Shown here piece after piece: positions 8,154-18,617 of a DNA stretch of 64,000 nucleotides; position 1 is the stretch's first letter, and each line of letters starts with the position of its first letter. Under the pieces are notes generated by a model. That model did not search any database. It saw nothing but the letters and a program-made list of their open reading frames with translations, and was not told the DNA's origin. The DNA is from Magnetococcales bacterium (lineage in GTDB: Bacteria > Pseudomonadota > Magnetococcia > Magnetococcales > JADFYX01), in assembly GCA_002753565.1 (NCBI GenBank), contig PEAM01000003.1:124794-188793 (forward strand). Direction: 5' to 3'. The position numbers and the translations under genes were made by a program.

Positions 8154-9679
8154 GCCAAACCGTTCGCTTCAAGGCCAGCCAACTCCATGCCAGAACCAAC
8201 CTGGAGGGGCTCGTTTTTTCGGGAGCCGATTCTACCCTCTCGGCCTTGACCGCCGATTCTCGCCAGGTGCAGCCCGGCACCCTTTTTGCTGCCCTATCCG
8301 GGAGCCAGCAGGATGGTAACCGTTTTATTCCCCAGGCCATCGAGGCTGGAGCCAGCGCTCTTCTTTTTGCTACCCCTCCCTCTTTTCCCCTCCCGGAGAC
8401 CCTGGCCCAGTTCAGCCATCCCCAGCCCCGTCTGGCTCTTGCCCATCTGGCCGAGACCTTTTATGACCATCCCGGCACCAAGCTCAAACTGGCTGCCATC
8501 ACCGGCACCAACGGCAAAACATCGGTCGCCGCCATGATGGAGTCTATCCTGATGGTGGCCAAGGAGCGGGTTGGCATCATCGGAACCACCGGCATTCGCT
8601 GGCCAGACCATCAACAAAACAACCCTCTTACTACCCCCGATTCCATCTCTCTGCAGGCCTGTTTGGCGCAGATGGTCGAGGCTGACTGCCGCTTTGCTGT
8701 TTTAGAGGTCTCCTCCCATGCCCTGAGCCAACATCGGGTTGAGGGGCTGCCCTTTCACGTCGCCCTGTTTACCAATCTTTCCCGAGACCACCTGGACTAT
8801 CACGGCTGCCAAGAGAGCTATTTCCGGGCCAAAGCCTCGCTTTTTTTACATAACCCGCCCCCCTTTGCCGTCATCAACCTGGACGATTCCCATGGCATCA
8901 CCCTGTTTGAAGAGTGCCCGGAGAGCACAGAAAAAATTGGCTTCTCCCTTCAGGGGGGAGGGGCAGAGAGGGCGAGAGGCTACCCCATTTTGACAGCAAA
9001 AGAGGTGACACTCTCCCAAAATAGCAGCCAGTTTCAATTGGTGACACCCGCAGGCTCCCTACCCATATGCCTACCGGTTGCCGGGCGGTTTAATGTGGCT
9101 AATGCGTTGGCAGCGGCGGGGGGGGCCTGGGCTTTGGGGCTGGACTGTGAGACCATCGCCGCAGGCCTTGCCCATTTCAGGCCCCATCCCGGTCGAATGA
9201 ACAGCCTCGATTTGGGTCAACCGTTTGGGGTTATCATCGACTTTGCCCACACACCGGATGGACTTGAAAACTTGATCAAAGCCGCCAGGGAGACCCTGAC
9301 AAACGGGCGTATCCTGACGGTTTTTGGTTGTGGAGGTGATCGAGACCCGGGTAAACGTCAACAGATGGGGGAGATCTCCGGCAGGCTGAGCGATCGAACC
9401 TTCATCACCGACGACAACCCACGCCATGAAGAGCCTGCCGCTATTCGGGCTGCCATCGTCCAAGGGTGTCACCTGAGCGCCCCAGCCAGCCAGACGGAGC
9501 AGGTTACCCCTCGAGAAGAGGCGATTTTGCAGGCGTTGACCCAGGCCAGGGCCGGAGATATGGTCCTGATCGCTGGCAAAGGCCATGAAACCCATCAGAT
9601 TATCGCCGATGAAAAACGGCCATTCGACGACCGCCAGGTTGCCATTCAAGCCCTGAACCAACTGGGTTACAGCGGCTAG
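8150..9679 (+). CDS. murE: UDP-MurNAc-L-Ala-D-Glu:meso-DAP ligase MurE
   Basis: MurE adds the third stem amino acid to the UDP-MurNAc dipeptide in the cytoplasm. The 509-residue product has the Mur N-terminal fold (TADSRQVQPGTLFAAL), the ATP-binding loop ITGTNGKTSV, the central Mur ligase domain and a C-terminal domain with DNPR at residues 422-425. DNPR is the known marker for meso-diaminopimelate selectivity, so the host very likely has DAP-type peptidoglycan. It overlaps ftsI by ATGA. Lys of the family's carbamylated segment is expected near the middle but was not pinned down. Confidence 0.97.
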   Translation: MSQTVRFKASQLHARTNLEGLVFSGADSTLSALTADSRQVQPGTLFAALSGSQQDGNRFIPQAIEAGASALLFATPPSFPLPETLAQFSHPQPRLALAHLAETFYDHPGTKLKLAAITGTNGKTSVAAMMESILMVAKERVGIIGTTGIRWPDHQQNNPLTTPDSISLQACLAQMVEADCRFAVLEVSSHALSQHRVEGLPFHVALFTNLSRDHLDYHGCQESYFRAKASLFLHNPPPFAVINLDDSHGITLFEECPESTEKIGFSLQGGGAERARGYPILTAKEVTLSQNSSQFQLVTPAGSLPICLPVAGRFNVANALAAAGGAWALGLDCETIAAGLAHFRPHPGRMNSLDLGQPFGVIIDFAHTPDGLENLIKAARETLTNGRILTVFGCGGDRDPGKRQQMGEISGRLSDRTFITDDNPRHEEPAAIRAAIVQGCHLSAPASQTEQVTPREEAILQALTQARAGDMVLIAGKGHETHQIIADEKRPFDDRQVAIQALNQLGYSG

Positions 9680-9704
9680 ACCCCAACCCTAATGAGTATT
9701 GACC

Positions 9705-11090
9705 ATGGCTTTTGACCTCGACTTTGTCTGCCAAACCCTGCACCTCACCCCTCAGAGCAATCGGCCTTTAAGGGGGCTATCCATCGACACACGCACCCTG
9801 CAGCCCGAACAAATCTTTGCCGCCATCCGTGGCCCCCGGTTTGATGGTCATGACTATATTCCCCAGGCCATCCAAGGGGGATGCGGCGCCCTTTTGGTCG
9901 AGACACCCCCCAAGAGCCCCCCCCCCTGCCCCGCCTTGGTTGTGGCTGATATTCTCAAAGCCATGGAGCAGCTGGCGACCGCTTGGCGCAACCAGGTCGA
10001 TCCCATTGTGATTGCCATCACCGGCTCCTCTGGAAAAACCACCGTCAAGGAGATGACCAACCTCTGCCTGCAGCAACATTTCAAGGGTGTTCATGCCACC
10101 AAAGGCAACCTCAACAACCACTATGGTGTGCCTCTTACCCTCCTCGCCATGCCAGAAACCTGTCAGGCCCTGGTGGTCGAGATGGGGATGAGTGCCGCGG
10201 GTGAAATTGCCCAGCTGACCCGAATGGCCCAGCCAGATGTGGGGGTTGTCACCAATGTGCTGGCGGCCCACCTGGCGGCCTTCACCTCGATAGAGGAGAT
10301 TGCCCAAGCCAAAGGGGAGCTGTTTGCCGAAATGCCTCCCCAGGGGGTTGCCATCTTTAACGGCACCCAGTGGGCCAGAGCCTTGCTGCAGAGTCTGGCG
10401 GGAGATCGAAAACAGATTACCTTTGGTCCCTGGGACAACCGGTCGGTTTCGTTGGATCTTTCGGCTCGCTCCATCCGCCAGTCGGCGGAGGGGTTGGCGT
10501 TTCACATCCATTGGCCCGACCACAGCTCCACCCCGGTTCATCTGCCCTGTCAGGGCCGCCATATGGTTGACAATGCCTTGGCAGCCGCTGCAGCCTGCCG
10601 TCAGGTTGGTGTCACTACCGAGGCGATTGTTCGGGGTCTCAAGCTTTTTTCTCCACCGGCAGGCCGGGGCGCCATCCAGCGTGCAGCAGGGGGGTGGATG
10701 GTCATCGATGATAGCTATAACGCCAATCCTGGCTCTGTCAAGGCCGCCATTCAGGCGCTTGCCGCCTCTCCTGAAGGGGCCAGAAGGGTGGTTATTTTAG
10801 GAGATATGCTGGAATTGGGAAAACAGGCAGAAAGTTTGCATAGAGAGTTAGCAGAAGAAATAACAAAAGCCAGGGTGAGCCATCTTTTTACGGCTGGCCC
10901 CCTGATGAAACACCTTCATGAGGCGTGTCAAAACGTCTCCACACTCACGGCCCAACACCGGGATGATCCGGGTGATTGGCTGGGCACCATTCCCCGCCAA
11001 CTGCAACCGGGTGATCGTGTTTTGGTCAAAGGGTCCCGTGGCATGAAAATGGAAAGGATCGTCAGCGATTTGATCTCCTATGCTCTATAA
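9705..11090 (+). CDS. murF: UDP-MurNAc-tripeptide-D-Ala-D-Ala ligase MurF
   Basis: MurF adds D-Ala-D-Ala to the UDP-MurNAc tripeptide. The 461-residue product shows the N-terminal motif [18 protein letters not shown], the ATP loop [13 protein letters not shown], the family segment [16 protein letters not shown], and [14 protein letters not shown] in the C-terminal domain. I chose ATG 9705; an in-frame TTG lies two codons upstream. The ribosome site is weak and the gene begins 25 bases after murE. Its 3' end overlaps mraY by 11 bases. Confidence 0.97.
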   Translation: MAFDLDFVCQTLHLTPQSNRPLRGLSIDTRTLQPEQIFAAIRGPRFDGHDYIPQAIQGGCGALLVETPPKSPPPCPALVVADILKAMEQLATAWRNQVDPIVIAITGSSGKTTVKEMTNLCLQQHFKGVHATKGNLNNHYGVPLTLLAMPETCQALVVEMGMSAAGEIAQLTRMAQPDVGVVTNVLAAHLAAFTSIEEIAQAKGELFAEMPPQGVAIFNGTQWARALLQSLAGDRKQITFGPWDNRSVSLDLSARSIRQSAEGLAFHIHWPDHSSTPVHLPCQGRHMVDNALAAAAACRQVGVTTEAIVRGLKLFSPPAGRGAIQRAAGGWMVIDDSYNANPGSVKAAIQALAASPEGARRVVILGDMLELGKQAESLHRELAEEITKARVSHLFTAGPLMKHLHEACQNVSTLTAQHRDDPGDWLGTIPRQLQPGDRVLVKGSRGMKMERIVSDLISYAL

Positions 11091-12165
11091 TCTCCTCGTC
11101 CCTCTCAGTGATCAGTTTTCCTTTCTCAACCTGTTCAAATATATCACCTTCCGCTCAATCGGAGCGGTATTGACAGCGTTGATTCTCTCTTTTGTCATCG
11201 GCCCCTGGATGATCAAGGCCTTACAGAGGCTTCAGGTCTCCGGTCAACCAATCCGGGATGATGGACCCCAGCGACATGTTTTAGAAAAAACCGGCACCCC
11301 GACCATGGGAGGCACTCTGATTCTGCTGGCTATCACTCTGCCCACCCTGCTCTGGGCCGATATCACCAACCCCTTTATCCTCATTGTCCTGGGGACCACC
11401 CTCTCCTTTGGCTTTATCGGCTTTTGGGACGACTATTTAAAAGTGGCGAAAAAAAATTCCAGAGGGGTTCCGGGCCGGGTCCGTTTTCTAATCCAGACTG
11501 CCATCGCCTTAGGCTTGGCTTTCTCTTTAAGGGAGGTCGACCCGGTTACATTCGGTCAACTCTCCCTCCCCTTTCTCAAAGATTTCTCCTGGGATATGGG
11601 GCTGCTCTTTTTTCCCTTTGCTGTTTTGGTAATTGTCGGCACCGGTAATGCCGTCAACCTCACCGATGGGCTGGATGGGTTGGCTATTGGTCCGGCCATG
11701 TTGGCTGCCGCCAGTTTTCTGATTATCTGCTATGTCACCGGTCACATCCACTTTGCCAACTATCTGGGCCTCCCCTACATTGCCGGAGCCGGTGAGCTGG
11801 CAGTTTTTTGTGGGGCCATGGTCGGGGCAGCGCTGGGCTTTTTATGGTTTAACACCTATCCGGCTCAAGTGTTCATGGGCGATGTTGGCTCTCTGGCTTT
11901 GGGGGCGGCACTGGGTTCCATCGCCATGGTCACCCGCCATGAGGTGGTTTTGGCCATTATTGGCGGCGTCTTTGTGGTGGAGACCCTCTCGGTGATCATC
12001 CAGGTGGCTTCGTTCAAGCTTATCGGCAAGCGGGTTTTCCGCATGGCCCCCATTCACCACCATTTTGAACTCAAAGGGTGGGCTGAGCCCAAAATTATTG
12101 TCCGGTTCTGGATTATCTCCATCATCCTGGCCCTGGTGGGTCTGGCAACCTTGAAGATTCGCTAA
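11080..12165 (+). CDS. mraY: phospho-N-acetylmuramoyl-pentapeptide-transferase MraY
   Basis: MraY transfers phospho-MurNAc-pentapeptide to undecaprenyl phosphate, forming lipid I at the inner face of the membrane. The 361-residue polytopic protein (about ten helices) has the diagnostic GTPTMGG after the second loop, [23 protein letters not shown] with its catalytic aspartates, and [13 protein letters not shown]. It overlaps murF by 11 bases and is followed after 2 bases by murD, so expression is probably coupled along this stretch. Confidence 0.98.
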   Translation: MLYNLLVPLSDQFSFLNLFKYITFRSIGAVLTALILSFVIGPWMIKALQRLQVSGQPIRDDGPQRHVLEKTGTPTMGGTLILLAITLPTLLWADITNPFILIVLGTTLSFGFIGFWDDYLKVAKKNSRGVPGRVRFLIQTAIALGLAFSLREVDPVTFGQLSLPFLKDFSWDMGLLFFPFAVLVIVGTGNAVNLTDGLDGLAIGPAMLAAASFLIICYVTGHIHFANYLGLPYIAGAGELAVFCGAMVGAALGFLWFNTYPAQVFMGDVGSLALGAALGSIAMVTRHEVVLAIIGGVFVVETLSVIIQVASFKLIGKRVFRMAPIHHHFELKGWAEPKIIVRFWIISIILALVGLATLKIR

Positions 12166-12167
12166 AC

Positions 12168-13529
12168 ATGGCTCTCGATCCGAATAGCAGCCCCATCGGC
12201 GTTGTCGGTCTCGGGCTGTCCGGCATCGCTGCCTGCCACTTTCTTCTTCAAAGAGGCTACCGGGTGTTGGCCTGGGATCAAAACCCCCAGCGAGGAGCTG
12301 CCCTGGCGAGCCACCCTGGTCTCACCCTAAGCCATGAATTTGGGCCGAACACCCCTCTCAATCGTTGTCAGACCATTCTACTTTCACCAGGCATTCCCCG
12401 CTCTCATCCGGCCCTGGAACACCCCCTGACCCAGGGAATTCCGGTTATCAACGATGTGGAGTGGCTCTATCAACACAACCTGCGTCAAGCCTGTTTTGCC
12501 GATTTTATCGGCATTACCGGCACCAACGGCAAATCCACCGTCACCACTCTGGTGGGGCTGATGTTGGCGCAGTCGGGATTTCAGACCCAAACCGGAGGCA
12601 ACCTGGGACAGGCCGCCCTCTCGTTGTGGGGGGATGAGGTAGAAAAATATGTTCTGGAACTCTCCTCCTTTCAACTGGAGAGTCTGCCCAGCTTTCGACC
12701 CCAGACTGCCACTCTGCTCAACATCTCCCCAGATCATCTGGATCGATATGCCGATTTTGACGACTACCTGGCAACCAAACTCCAGCTTTTTGCCCATCAA
12801 CAAGCCGGAGACCAGGCGGTAATCAATGGGGACGATGCGTTGGTGATGGCTGCCTATGAGAAGATGGCAGGCAGGGGGGTGGTCAATCTGGTCCCCTTCT
12901 CTACCCAACGGGCAGTCCCAGGGGGGGTCTACCTTCAAAACAGACAGTTGATCGACCACCGAGGTAGCAAACCCCAACCGTTTTTGGGGGTCGATCAACT
13001 GAAGATAACCGGCATTCACAATCAGGCCAACGCCCTGGCAGCGGCCGCAACGGCCCTCTGTGCCGGAGCCAGCCGTCAGGCTGTCATCGAAACCCTGAGC
13101 CATTTTCCCGGACTGGCCCACCGGATGGAGTGGATACGAACCGTCAACGGCATCCCCTACTATAACGACTCCAAGGGGACCAACGTGGGGGCGGTCATTC
13201 AATCGTTGGCCTCATTTGACACCCCGCTGATTCTCATTGCTGGTGGTCGGGATAAAAACAGTGATTTCAGCCCCTTGGTAGAGCCGGTAGCCAAACGGGT
13301 TTCCCATCTTATTCTGCTGGGGGAGGCCTCATCAGCCCTGGCGGCCGTGTTATCCGGTCACTGTCGGATTGAACAGGCACAGAGCATGGAACAGGCGGTA
13401 TTGCTGGCGCACGGTCGGGCCAGACCGGGTGAGACGGTGCTGCTCTCCCCTGCCTGTGCCTCTTTTGATATGTTTAAAAATTTTGAAGAACGGGGTGATC
13501 TCTTTCGGAAGGCGGTCCATGAACTCTAA
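12168..13529 (+). CDS. murD: UDP-MurNAc-L-alanine:D-glutamate ligase MurD
   Basis: MurD adds D-Glu to UDP-MurNAc-L-Ala. The 453-residue product has an N-terminal Rossmann fold (GVVGLGLSGIAACHFLL), the ATP loop ITGTNGKSTVTTLVG, the Mur central motif ELSSFQLESL, and the C-terminal motif NDSKGTNVGAVIQSL. The length is normal for MurD. The start ATG lies 2 bases after the mraY stop, and the end overlaps ftsW by 11 bases. Confidence 0.97.
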   Translation: MALDPNSSPIGVVGLGLSGIAACHFLLQRGYRVLAWDQNPQRGAALASHPGLTLSHEFGPNTPLNRCQTILLSPGIPRSHPALEHPLTQGIPVINDVEWLYQHNLRQACFADFIGITGTNGKSTVTTLVGLMLAQSGFQTQTGGNLGQAALSLWGDEVEKYVLELSSFQLESLPSFRPQTATLLNISPDHLDRYADFDDYLATKLQLFAHQQAGDQAVINGDDALVMAAYEKMAGRGVVNLVPFSTQRAVPGGVYLQNRQLIDHRGSKPQPFLGVDQLKITGIHNQANALAAAATALCAGASRQAVIETLSHFPGLAHRMEWIRTVNGIPYYNDSKGTNVGAVIQSLASFDTPLILIAGGRDKNSDFSPLVEPVAKRVSHLILLGEASSALAAVLSGHCRIEQAQSMEQAVLLAHGRARPGETVLLSPACASFDMFKNFEERGDLFRKAVHEL

Positions 13530-14712
13530 CAACAACAGCAAGCAGCCCCAAAAAACAAAGAGTGCCGGGGGCAACACCACAGGAGGTATCGACCTCTGGC
13601 TGGCTGGCATCGCTTTTTTACTGCTGGTCTTTGGTCTGGTGATGGTCTTTTCTGCCTCCTCACCCATTGCCCTCAGAAAATTTGGCGATCCCACCCACTA
13701 CGCCCTGCGCAATGGGGTGTTTGCCCTCATCGGCATCATCCTCATGGCTGGACTGAGCCGAACACCGATTCCGGCTATCCGAAAATTGGGACAGGTGGGA
13801 TTTTGGATCACCATGTTCCTACTGCTTATCGCCCTGATTCCTGGAGTTGGGCTGGAGGGGGGCGGTGCCCGTCGTTGGCTCAACTTAAAATTTTTCACCT
13901 TGCAACCCTCCGAACCCTTCAAGGTGATGCTGGTTCTCTATATTGCCCATCTGCTGGCAAAAGATCCAGACCGGGTCCATCGTCTCAGAGGGGGAATCAT
14001 CCCCATTCTGGGTATCTTTTCCGTGGCGGCTTTTCTGCTGTTGGCCGAGCCGGACTTTGGCACCACGGTCATCAGCGGCGCCATTGTCCTGGGGATGATC
14101 TTCATAGCCGGTGTTCCGACCTCCTGGATTGTCATGTTGGTAGCGGGTGCCATCCCACTGGCGGTAGCGGGAGTGGTCATGGCCCCTTATCGCTTTCGGC
14201 GGGTCACCTCTTTTCTCGACCCGTGGGATGATCCTCTGGATAGCGATTTTCAGTTGGTACAGTCTCTTCTCTCTTTCGGCAACGGCGGTCTTCACGGTAC
14301 CGGTCTGGGAGAGGGTCAGCAAAAGCAATTCTACCTTCCCGAGGCCCATACCGACTTTATTTTTGCCATCATCGGCGAGGAGTTGGGCCTTTTCTGGATT
14401 TTTATGGTTATTCTGCTGTTTGCCCTGCTGGTCTGGCGCTCCTTTTCCATCGCCCGTTTGAGCAACGATCTGTTTGTCCGCCTCTCGGCCACCGGCCTCT
14501 CCATCTTGTTGGGGGCCCAGGCGGTCGCCAATATGGGGGTCGTCATGGGGCTTCTGCCTCCCAAGGGGTTGACCCTGCCCCTGGTCAGCTATGGCGGCAC
14601 CTCCTTGATCATCACCCTGGGTGCCATCGGACTCCTGCTGGCCTTCTCCCGCACCATCTCTCCGGAGGCCAGACAGGGAAGAGTGCTGGGACGTCGGGTG
14701 GCAACCTCATGA
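13519..14712 (+). CDS. ftsW: peptidoglycan glycosyltransferase FtsW (SEDS family)
   Basis: FtsW polymerises septal glycan strands with FtsI. The frame is open further upstream, but that part lies inside murD in another frame. ATG 13519 (MNSNNNSK) gives 397 residues and a small overlap with murD. About ten membrane helices follow a short polar tail. SEDS hallmarks are visible: VFSASSPIAL near the first helix, QPSEPFKVM, LLLAEPDFGT, PEAHTDFIFAIIGEELG and LPLVSYGGTSLI. The ATGA overlap with murG suggests coupling. Confidence 0.96.
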   Translation: MNSNNNSKQPQKTKSAGGNTTGGIDLWLAGIAFLLLVFGLVMVFSASSPIALRKFGDPTHYALRNGVFALIGIILMAGLSRTPIPAIRKLGQVGFWITMFLLLIALIPGVGLEGGGARRWLNLKFFTLQPSEPFKVMLVLYIAHLLAKDPDRVHRLRGGIIPILGIFSVAAFLLLAEPDFGTTVISGAIVLGMIFIAGVPTSWIVMLVAGAIPLAVAGVVMAPYRFRRVTSFLDPWDDPLDSDFQLVQSLLSFGNGGLHGTGLGEGQQKQFYLPEAHTDFIFAIIGEELGLFWIFMVILLFALLVWRSFSIARLSNDLFVRLSATGLSILLGAQAVANMGVVMGLLPPKGLTLPLVSYGGTSLIITLGAIGLLLAFSRTISPEARQGRVLGRRVATS

Positions 14713-15800
14713 ACGAGACCAGGCCCAAACTCCTGATTGCCGGAGGGGGGACCGGTGGCCATCTGTTTCCTGCTCTGGCTGTGGCAGAACAGTGGGAAGC
14801 GCTGGGGGGAGAGGTGCTTTTTGTCGGCACCCCCAAAGGGTTGGAAAACCGGATTCTGCCTCAGCGAGGCAAGCAGCTTGCCCTGATCAAGGTGGGTCAA
14901 TATAAGGGGGGGGGTGTTCTGGGTAAGCTACGCACCTTGGCTGGCCTGCCTCTGGCTCTGTTGAGTGCCATCCACATTGTCAAAAACTTCAAACCCGATG
15001 TCGTCTTGGGGGTCGGAGGGTATGCCTCGGCACCGGCAGTGGCTGCCGCGCGCCTGCTCTTTATTCCCACCGCCCTGCACGAACAAAACGCCCTGCCGGG
15101 TCTGACCAACCGGCTGTTAAGCCGTATTGCCAACAAGGTTTTCATCAGCTTCGATGCAGCCAAAGACCATTTTTCCAACCCCAATCTGCAGCTAACCGGC
15201 AATCCGGTCCATGGCGGCTTTCACCAGATGGCGCCCAAACCAGCACCCCAGGCGGACCGGCCGTTTCAGATTCTCATCTTTGGCGGAAGTCTGGGTGCGC
15301 GGGTTTTTGGTGAGATTGTCCCCCCCGCCCTGGAGAGGCTCAAGCAGGCCGGTTTTGTGTTTCAGGTTCAGCATCAGGTCCAGGCCGACCGACTGGAGTC
15401 GGTACGAAAGGCCTACCAACAGAGCGGAATCCAAGCAGAGACCCAACCTTTTTTTGATGACATGTCTGCCGCCTACGCCAAGGCCGATCTGGTCATCTGC
15501 CGAGCCGGAGCCACCACGGTGGCCGAGTTGGCTGCCCTGGGCAAGCCGGCCCTGCTCATCCCCTACCCTTATGCCGCCGACGACCATCAGGCAGCCAACG
15601 CCCAGGCTTTTGCAACCACCGGTGCCGGCTGGATGCGACGCCAGGAGGAGGTCTCCCCGGAGTGGCTGGTGGATTTTTTAACCGAGCGCCTCAGCCATCC
15701 CGACACCTTGCACACAGCAGGCCAACAGGCCAGATCCCTGGCCACTCCCCAAGCTGCCACCCATATTGTCGAGGGACTCTTGGCCCTGACCAAAAGATAG
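14709..15800 (+). CDS. murG: lipid II synthase MurG
   Basis: MurG adds GlcNAc to lipid I, making lipid II at the inner membrane face. The 363-residue GT-B product has the glycine-rich loop GGGTGGHLFPALAVAE near the N-terminus, GVGGYASAPAVAAA, HEQNALPGLTNR, and the C-terminal UDP-GlcNAc site CRAGATTVAELAALGKPALLIPYP. The length is normal. After its stop the continuous dcw run is broken by gap, with an 80-base gap. Confidence 0.97.
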   Translation: MNETRPKLLIAGGGTGGHLFPALAVAEQWEALGGEVLFVGTPKGLENRILPQRGKQLALIKVGQYKGGGVLGKLRTLAGLPLALLSAIHIVKNFKPDVVLGVGGYASAPAVAAARLLFIPTALHEQNALPGLTNRLLSRIANKVFISFDAAKDHFSNPNLQLTGNPVHGGFHQMAPKPAPQADRPFQILIFGGSLGARVFGEIVPPALERLKQAGFVFQVQHQVQADRLESVRKAYQQSGIQAETQPFFDDMSAAYAKADLVICRAGATTVAELAALGKPALLIPYPYAADDHQAANAQAFATTGAGWMRRQEEVSPEWLVDFLTERLSHPDTLHTAGQQARSLATPQAATHIVEGLLALTKR

Positions 15801-15879
15801 CTTTCCCTAGGCCGGTACACTTAAATAGGCTATAGATAGTGCAACGTACAACTAATGAGAGAGGGATAGGGAGATTGGT

Positions 15880-16883
15880 ATGGCACTTAAAATCGGCATC
15901 AACGGTTTTGGACGGGTTGGGCGGGCTATTTTTCGGGCTATTGCCCAAGACCCGGCCTTTAGCGCTATCCAAGTGGTGGCGGTTAATGACCTGACCCCCC
16001 CGCGACCCTGGCGCATCTGCTCCGGTACGATTCGGTCATGGGCCACTGTCAGCACAAGATTGAGACCACCGAAGGGGGGCTGCTGGTTGATGGAGAGAGG
16101 GTTCGTGTCAGCCAAGAGACCCATCCAGACCAGATCCCCTGGCAGGAGATGGGCGCCAGCTACGTTATTGAGGCCTCCGGTCGTTTCTCCAGTGCAGACA
16201 AAGCCGCCGCACACCTGAAGGGGGGAGCCAAGCGGGTTATTATTACCGCCCCCGCCAAGGGAGAGGTTCGAACCATTGTCATGGGGGTCAACGAAGATAG
16301 CTACGACCCATCCACCGACCGTCTTGTCTCCAACGCCTCCTGCACCACCAACTGCCTGGCTCCCATGGTCCAGGTTATCTTGGAGCGGTTTGGCATACTC
16401 TCTGGCATGATGACCACCGTCCACGCCTACACCGGCGATCAGCGACTGACCGATCAGCCCCACGCCGACCTCCGCCGGGCCAGAGGAGCCGCCCTCTCCA
16501 TGATTCCTACCCACACCGGGGCCGCCGCCGCTATCGGGCTGGTTCTCCCTGAGCTGGCAGGCCGCTTTAATGGTCTGGCTGTTCGGGTTCCCACGCCCAA
16601 CGTCTCCTTGGTGGATGCGGTGATGGTGGTGGAAAATCCCTGTACCGTCACAGAGGTTAATGCAGCCCTTCAAGAGTCGGTCAACCGCTATCTGGGATAC
16701 AGTGAAGAGCCGCTGGTCTCCATCGACTATATGGGCGACCCCCGCTCCAGCGTTGTCGACGCCCTCTCCACCCAGGTGATCGGCAATCAGGTCAAGGTGC
16801 TGAGTTGGTACGACAACGAATGGGGCTATGCCAATCGGGTGCTGGACCTGATCATTCACATGCACGATAGAGAGACCCTGTAG
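15880..16883 (+). CDS. gap: glyceraldehyde-3-phosphate dehydrogenase, broken by a single-base deletion
   Basis: GAPDH oxidises glyceraldehyde-3-phosphate with NAD(P). The N-terminus ([17 protein letters not shown], the NAD-binding loop) is in one frame to about 15998. The rest (from [15 protein letters not shown]) is in the +2 frame, with the catalytic Cys in SNASCTTNC (codon at 16341), HAYTGDQ, and [13 protein letters not shown] near the end. The switch falls in a run of seven C at 15995-16001. One more C restores a single 334-residue frame, the usual GAPDH length. AGGGAG precedes ATG 15880. Its place between murG and murC is unusual. I cannot tell whether the indel is a sequencing error or a real mutation. 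Confidence 0.93.
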
Positions 16884-17213
16884 ACGCCTCAAAGAGAGAT
16901 CTTGGCCCAGGAGGGTGTCCCACCCCACCAAGATCTCTTCCTCCCCCTCTCTTCTAGATCGATTGCGCCTCTAAAGAGGGGTGATCCCACTGTTTTTCCT
17001 GCCTGTTCAGGAAAAATCAGTTGTAAAGGGCTTTAACTGGCCCCTGAAACTGAAGTTATTATTTTTACCTTTAAAACAACATGTTATAAGCCAAAACCTC
17101 TCTCCTCCTCGACAGCGCTTCCCCAAATATTGCCGGTACGGCACAAATCACCATGGACTTAGAGATTAAAACAAGTCAGAATGGCGACTTCATGTGATGA
17201 TTGGGGTGGGTGG
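16884..17213. other. gap-murC intergenic region with two inverted repeats
   Basis: This 330-base region has no gene. Just after gap, an 11-bp perfect inverted repeat (AGAGATCTTGG at 16895-16905 with its complement at 16928-16938) may act as a terminator, although no T-run follows. A second perfect 9-bp hairpin, TTTTTCCTG at 16993-17001 with its complement at 17008-17016, lies further on. The following AT-rich stretch (about 17040-17100) is the likely promoter zone for the murC-murB-ddl-ftsQ group. Confidence 0.5.
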
Positions 17214-18617
17214 ATGTACGAAAAGATCCGAAAACTGCATTTTGTCGGGATTGGTGGAATCGGGATGAGTGGCATTGCCGAGGTTTTGTTGAACCTGGGC
17301 TACCAGATCTCCGGCTCCGACCCGGTTGAAAATACGACCGTCAGCCGACTGAAATCCTTGGGAGCGACCATCTTTCAGGGTCACGATGCGGAGAATATCC
17401 AGGGGGTGGATGTGGTCATTCGCTCCTCGGCCATTGGTCCCGATAATCCAGAAATCGTCGCCGCCAAACAGCAGCGCATCCCGGTTGCCCGACGGGCAGA
17501 GATGTTGGCGGAGTTGATGCGCATCAAATATGGGGTCGCCATTGCGGGAACCCACGGCAAGACCTCTACCACCTCCCTGGTTGCCAGTATTCTGGGTGAG
17601 GCAGGGATGGACCCTACCGTGGTCAACGGCGGTATTGTCAAGGCTTTCGATAGTAACGCACGATTGGGCCAGGGAGACTTTCTGGTTACCGAGGCGGACG
17701 AGAGTGACGGCTCCTTTTTAAAACTGTTCCCCACCATTGCGGTCATCACCAATATGGACCCGGAACATATGGAACATTACGGTGATTTTGACGCGGTAAA
17801 AGAAGCTTTTCGGCAGTTTGTGGAGCGGATACCCTTTTATGGTCTGGCTGTTCTCTGTCTAGACCACCCGGAGGTGGCGGCCCTGATCGACCAAGTTCCA
17901 GACAAACGCATCGTCTCTTATGGTTTGGAGTCGGGCGCGGACCTTAAAGGGGTCAACATTCGCCGGGAGGATGGGCGCACCCTGTTTGATGTGGAGCAGC
18001 GGATACCAGGAGAGGCAGACTACACCTCTCTGGGAGCGGTAGCGCTACTCTCTCCGGGCCGACACAACATTTCCAACGCGCTGGCTGCCATTGCCGTGGC
18101 TTTGGAGCTGGAGATCAAATGGGCGGTTATTGTCTCGGCCCTTGAAAAGCATCGGGGGGTTCGCCGGCGATTTGACGTGCTGTTGGAGAGCCAGGATAGG
18201 ACCATAATCGATGATTATGCCCACCACCCCACAGAGATTAAAGCCACCTTGAGCGCCGCTCGGGAGGCCTTTGGTCCGCAACGTCGATTGGTGGCTATTT
18301 TTCAGCCCCACCGCTACAGTCGGGTAGAGGCCCTTTTTGAGGACTTTCTCTCCTGCTTCCAAGAGGCGGATCAAGTGTTGGTCGACCATATTCATGCCGC
18401 CGGAGAGATGCCAGCAGCCCATTTTTATCCCGAGGGTATTCAAAAACCCCTGACGGAGGGCATTCAACTGCAAAGTGGTGTTCCGACACTTCCCCTGCCT
18501 GGCGGAGAAAATTGGCGGGAGGCGTTGGAAGCTCTGTTGCAACAAGGGGATGTGGTTCTCTTTATGGGCGCCGGGAGCATTACCCATCGGGCTAGAGATT
18601 TTGCAGGCTCACAGTAA
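17214..18617 (+). CDS. murC: UDP-N-acetylmuramate:L-alanine ligase MurC
   Basis: MurC adds the first stem amino acid, L-Ala, to UDP-MurNAc. I chose ATG 17214 (MYEKIRKLHFVGIGGIGMSG), with GGGGTGGG close upstream, over an ATG 33 bases earlier. The 467-residue product has the N-terminal GIGGIGMSGIAEVL fold, the ATP loop AGTHGKTSTTSLVA, EADESDGSFL, and DDYAHHPTEIKAT. Its stop is immediately followed by the murB ATG. Confidence 0.97.
   Translation: MYEKIRKLHFVGIGGIGMSGIAEVLLNLGYQISGSDPVENTTVSRLKSLGATIFQGHDAENIQGVDVVIRSSAIGPDNPEIVAAKQQRIPVARRAEMLAELMRIKYGVAIAGTHGKTSTTSLVASILGEAGMDPTVVNGGIVKAFDSNARLGQGDFLVTEADESDGSFLKLFPTIAVITNMDPEHMEHYGDFDAVKEAFRQFVERIPFYGLAVLCLDHPEVAALIDQVPDKRIVSYGLESGADLKGVNIRREDGRTLFDVEQRIPGEADYTSLGAVALLSPGRHNISNALAAIAVALELEIKWAVIVSALEKHRGVRRRFDVLLESQDRTIIDDYAHHPTEIKATLSAAREAFGPQRRLVAIFQPHRYSRVEALFEDFLSCFQEADQVLVDHIHAAGEMPAAHFYPEGIQKPLTEGIQLQSGVPTLPLPGGENWREALEALLQQGDVVLFMGAGSITHRARDFAGSQ

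Noticed and set aside
15995..16001. Programmed frameshift in gap
   Set aside because: GAPDH is not known to use one, and no stimulatory structure is evident. Error or mutation is simpler.
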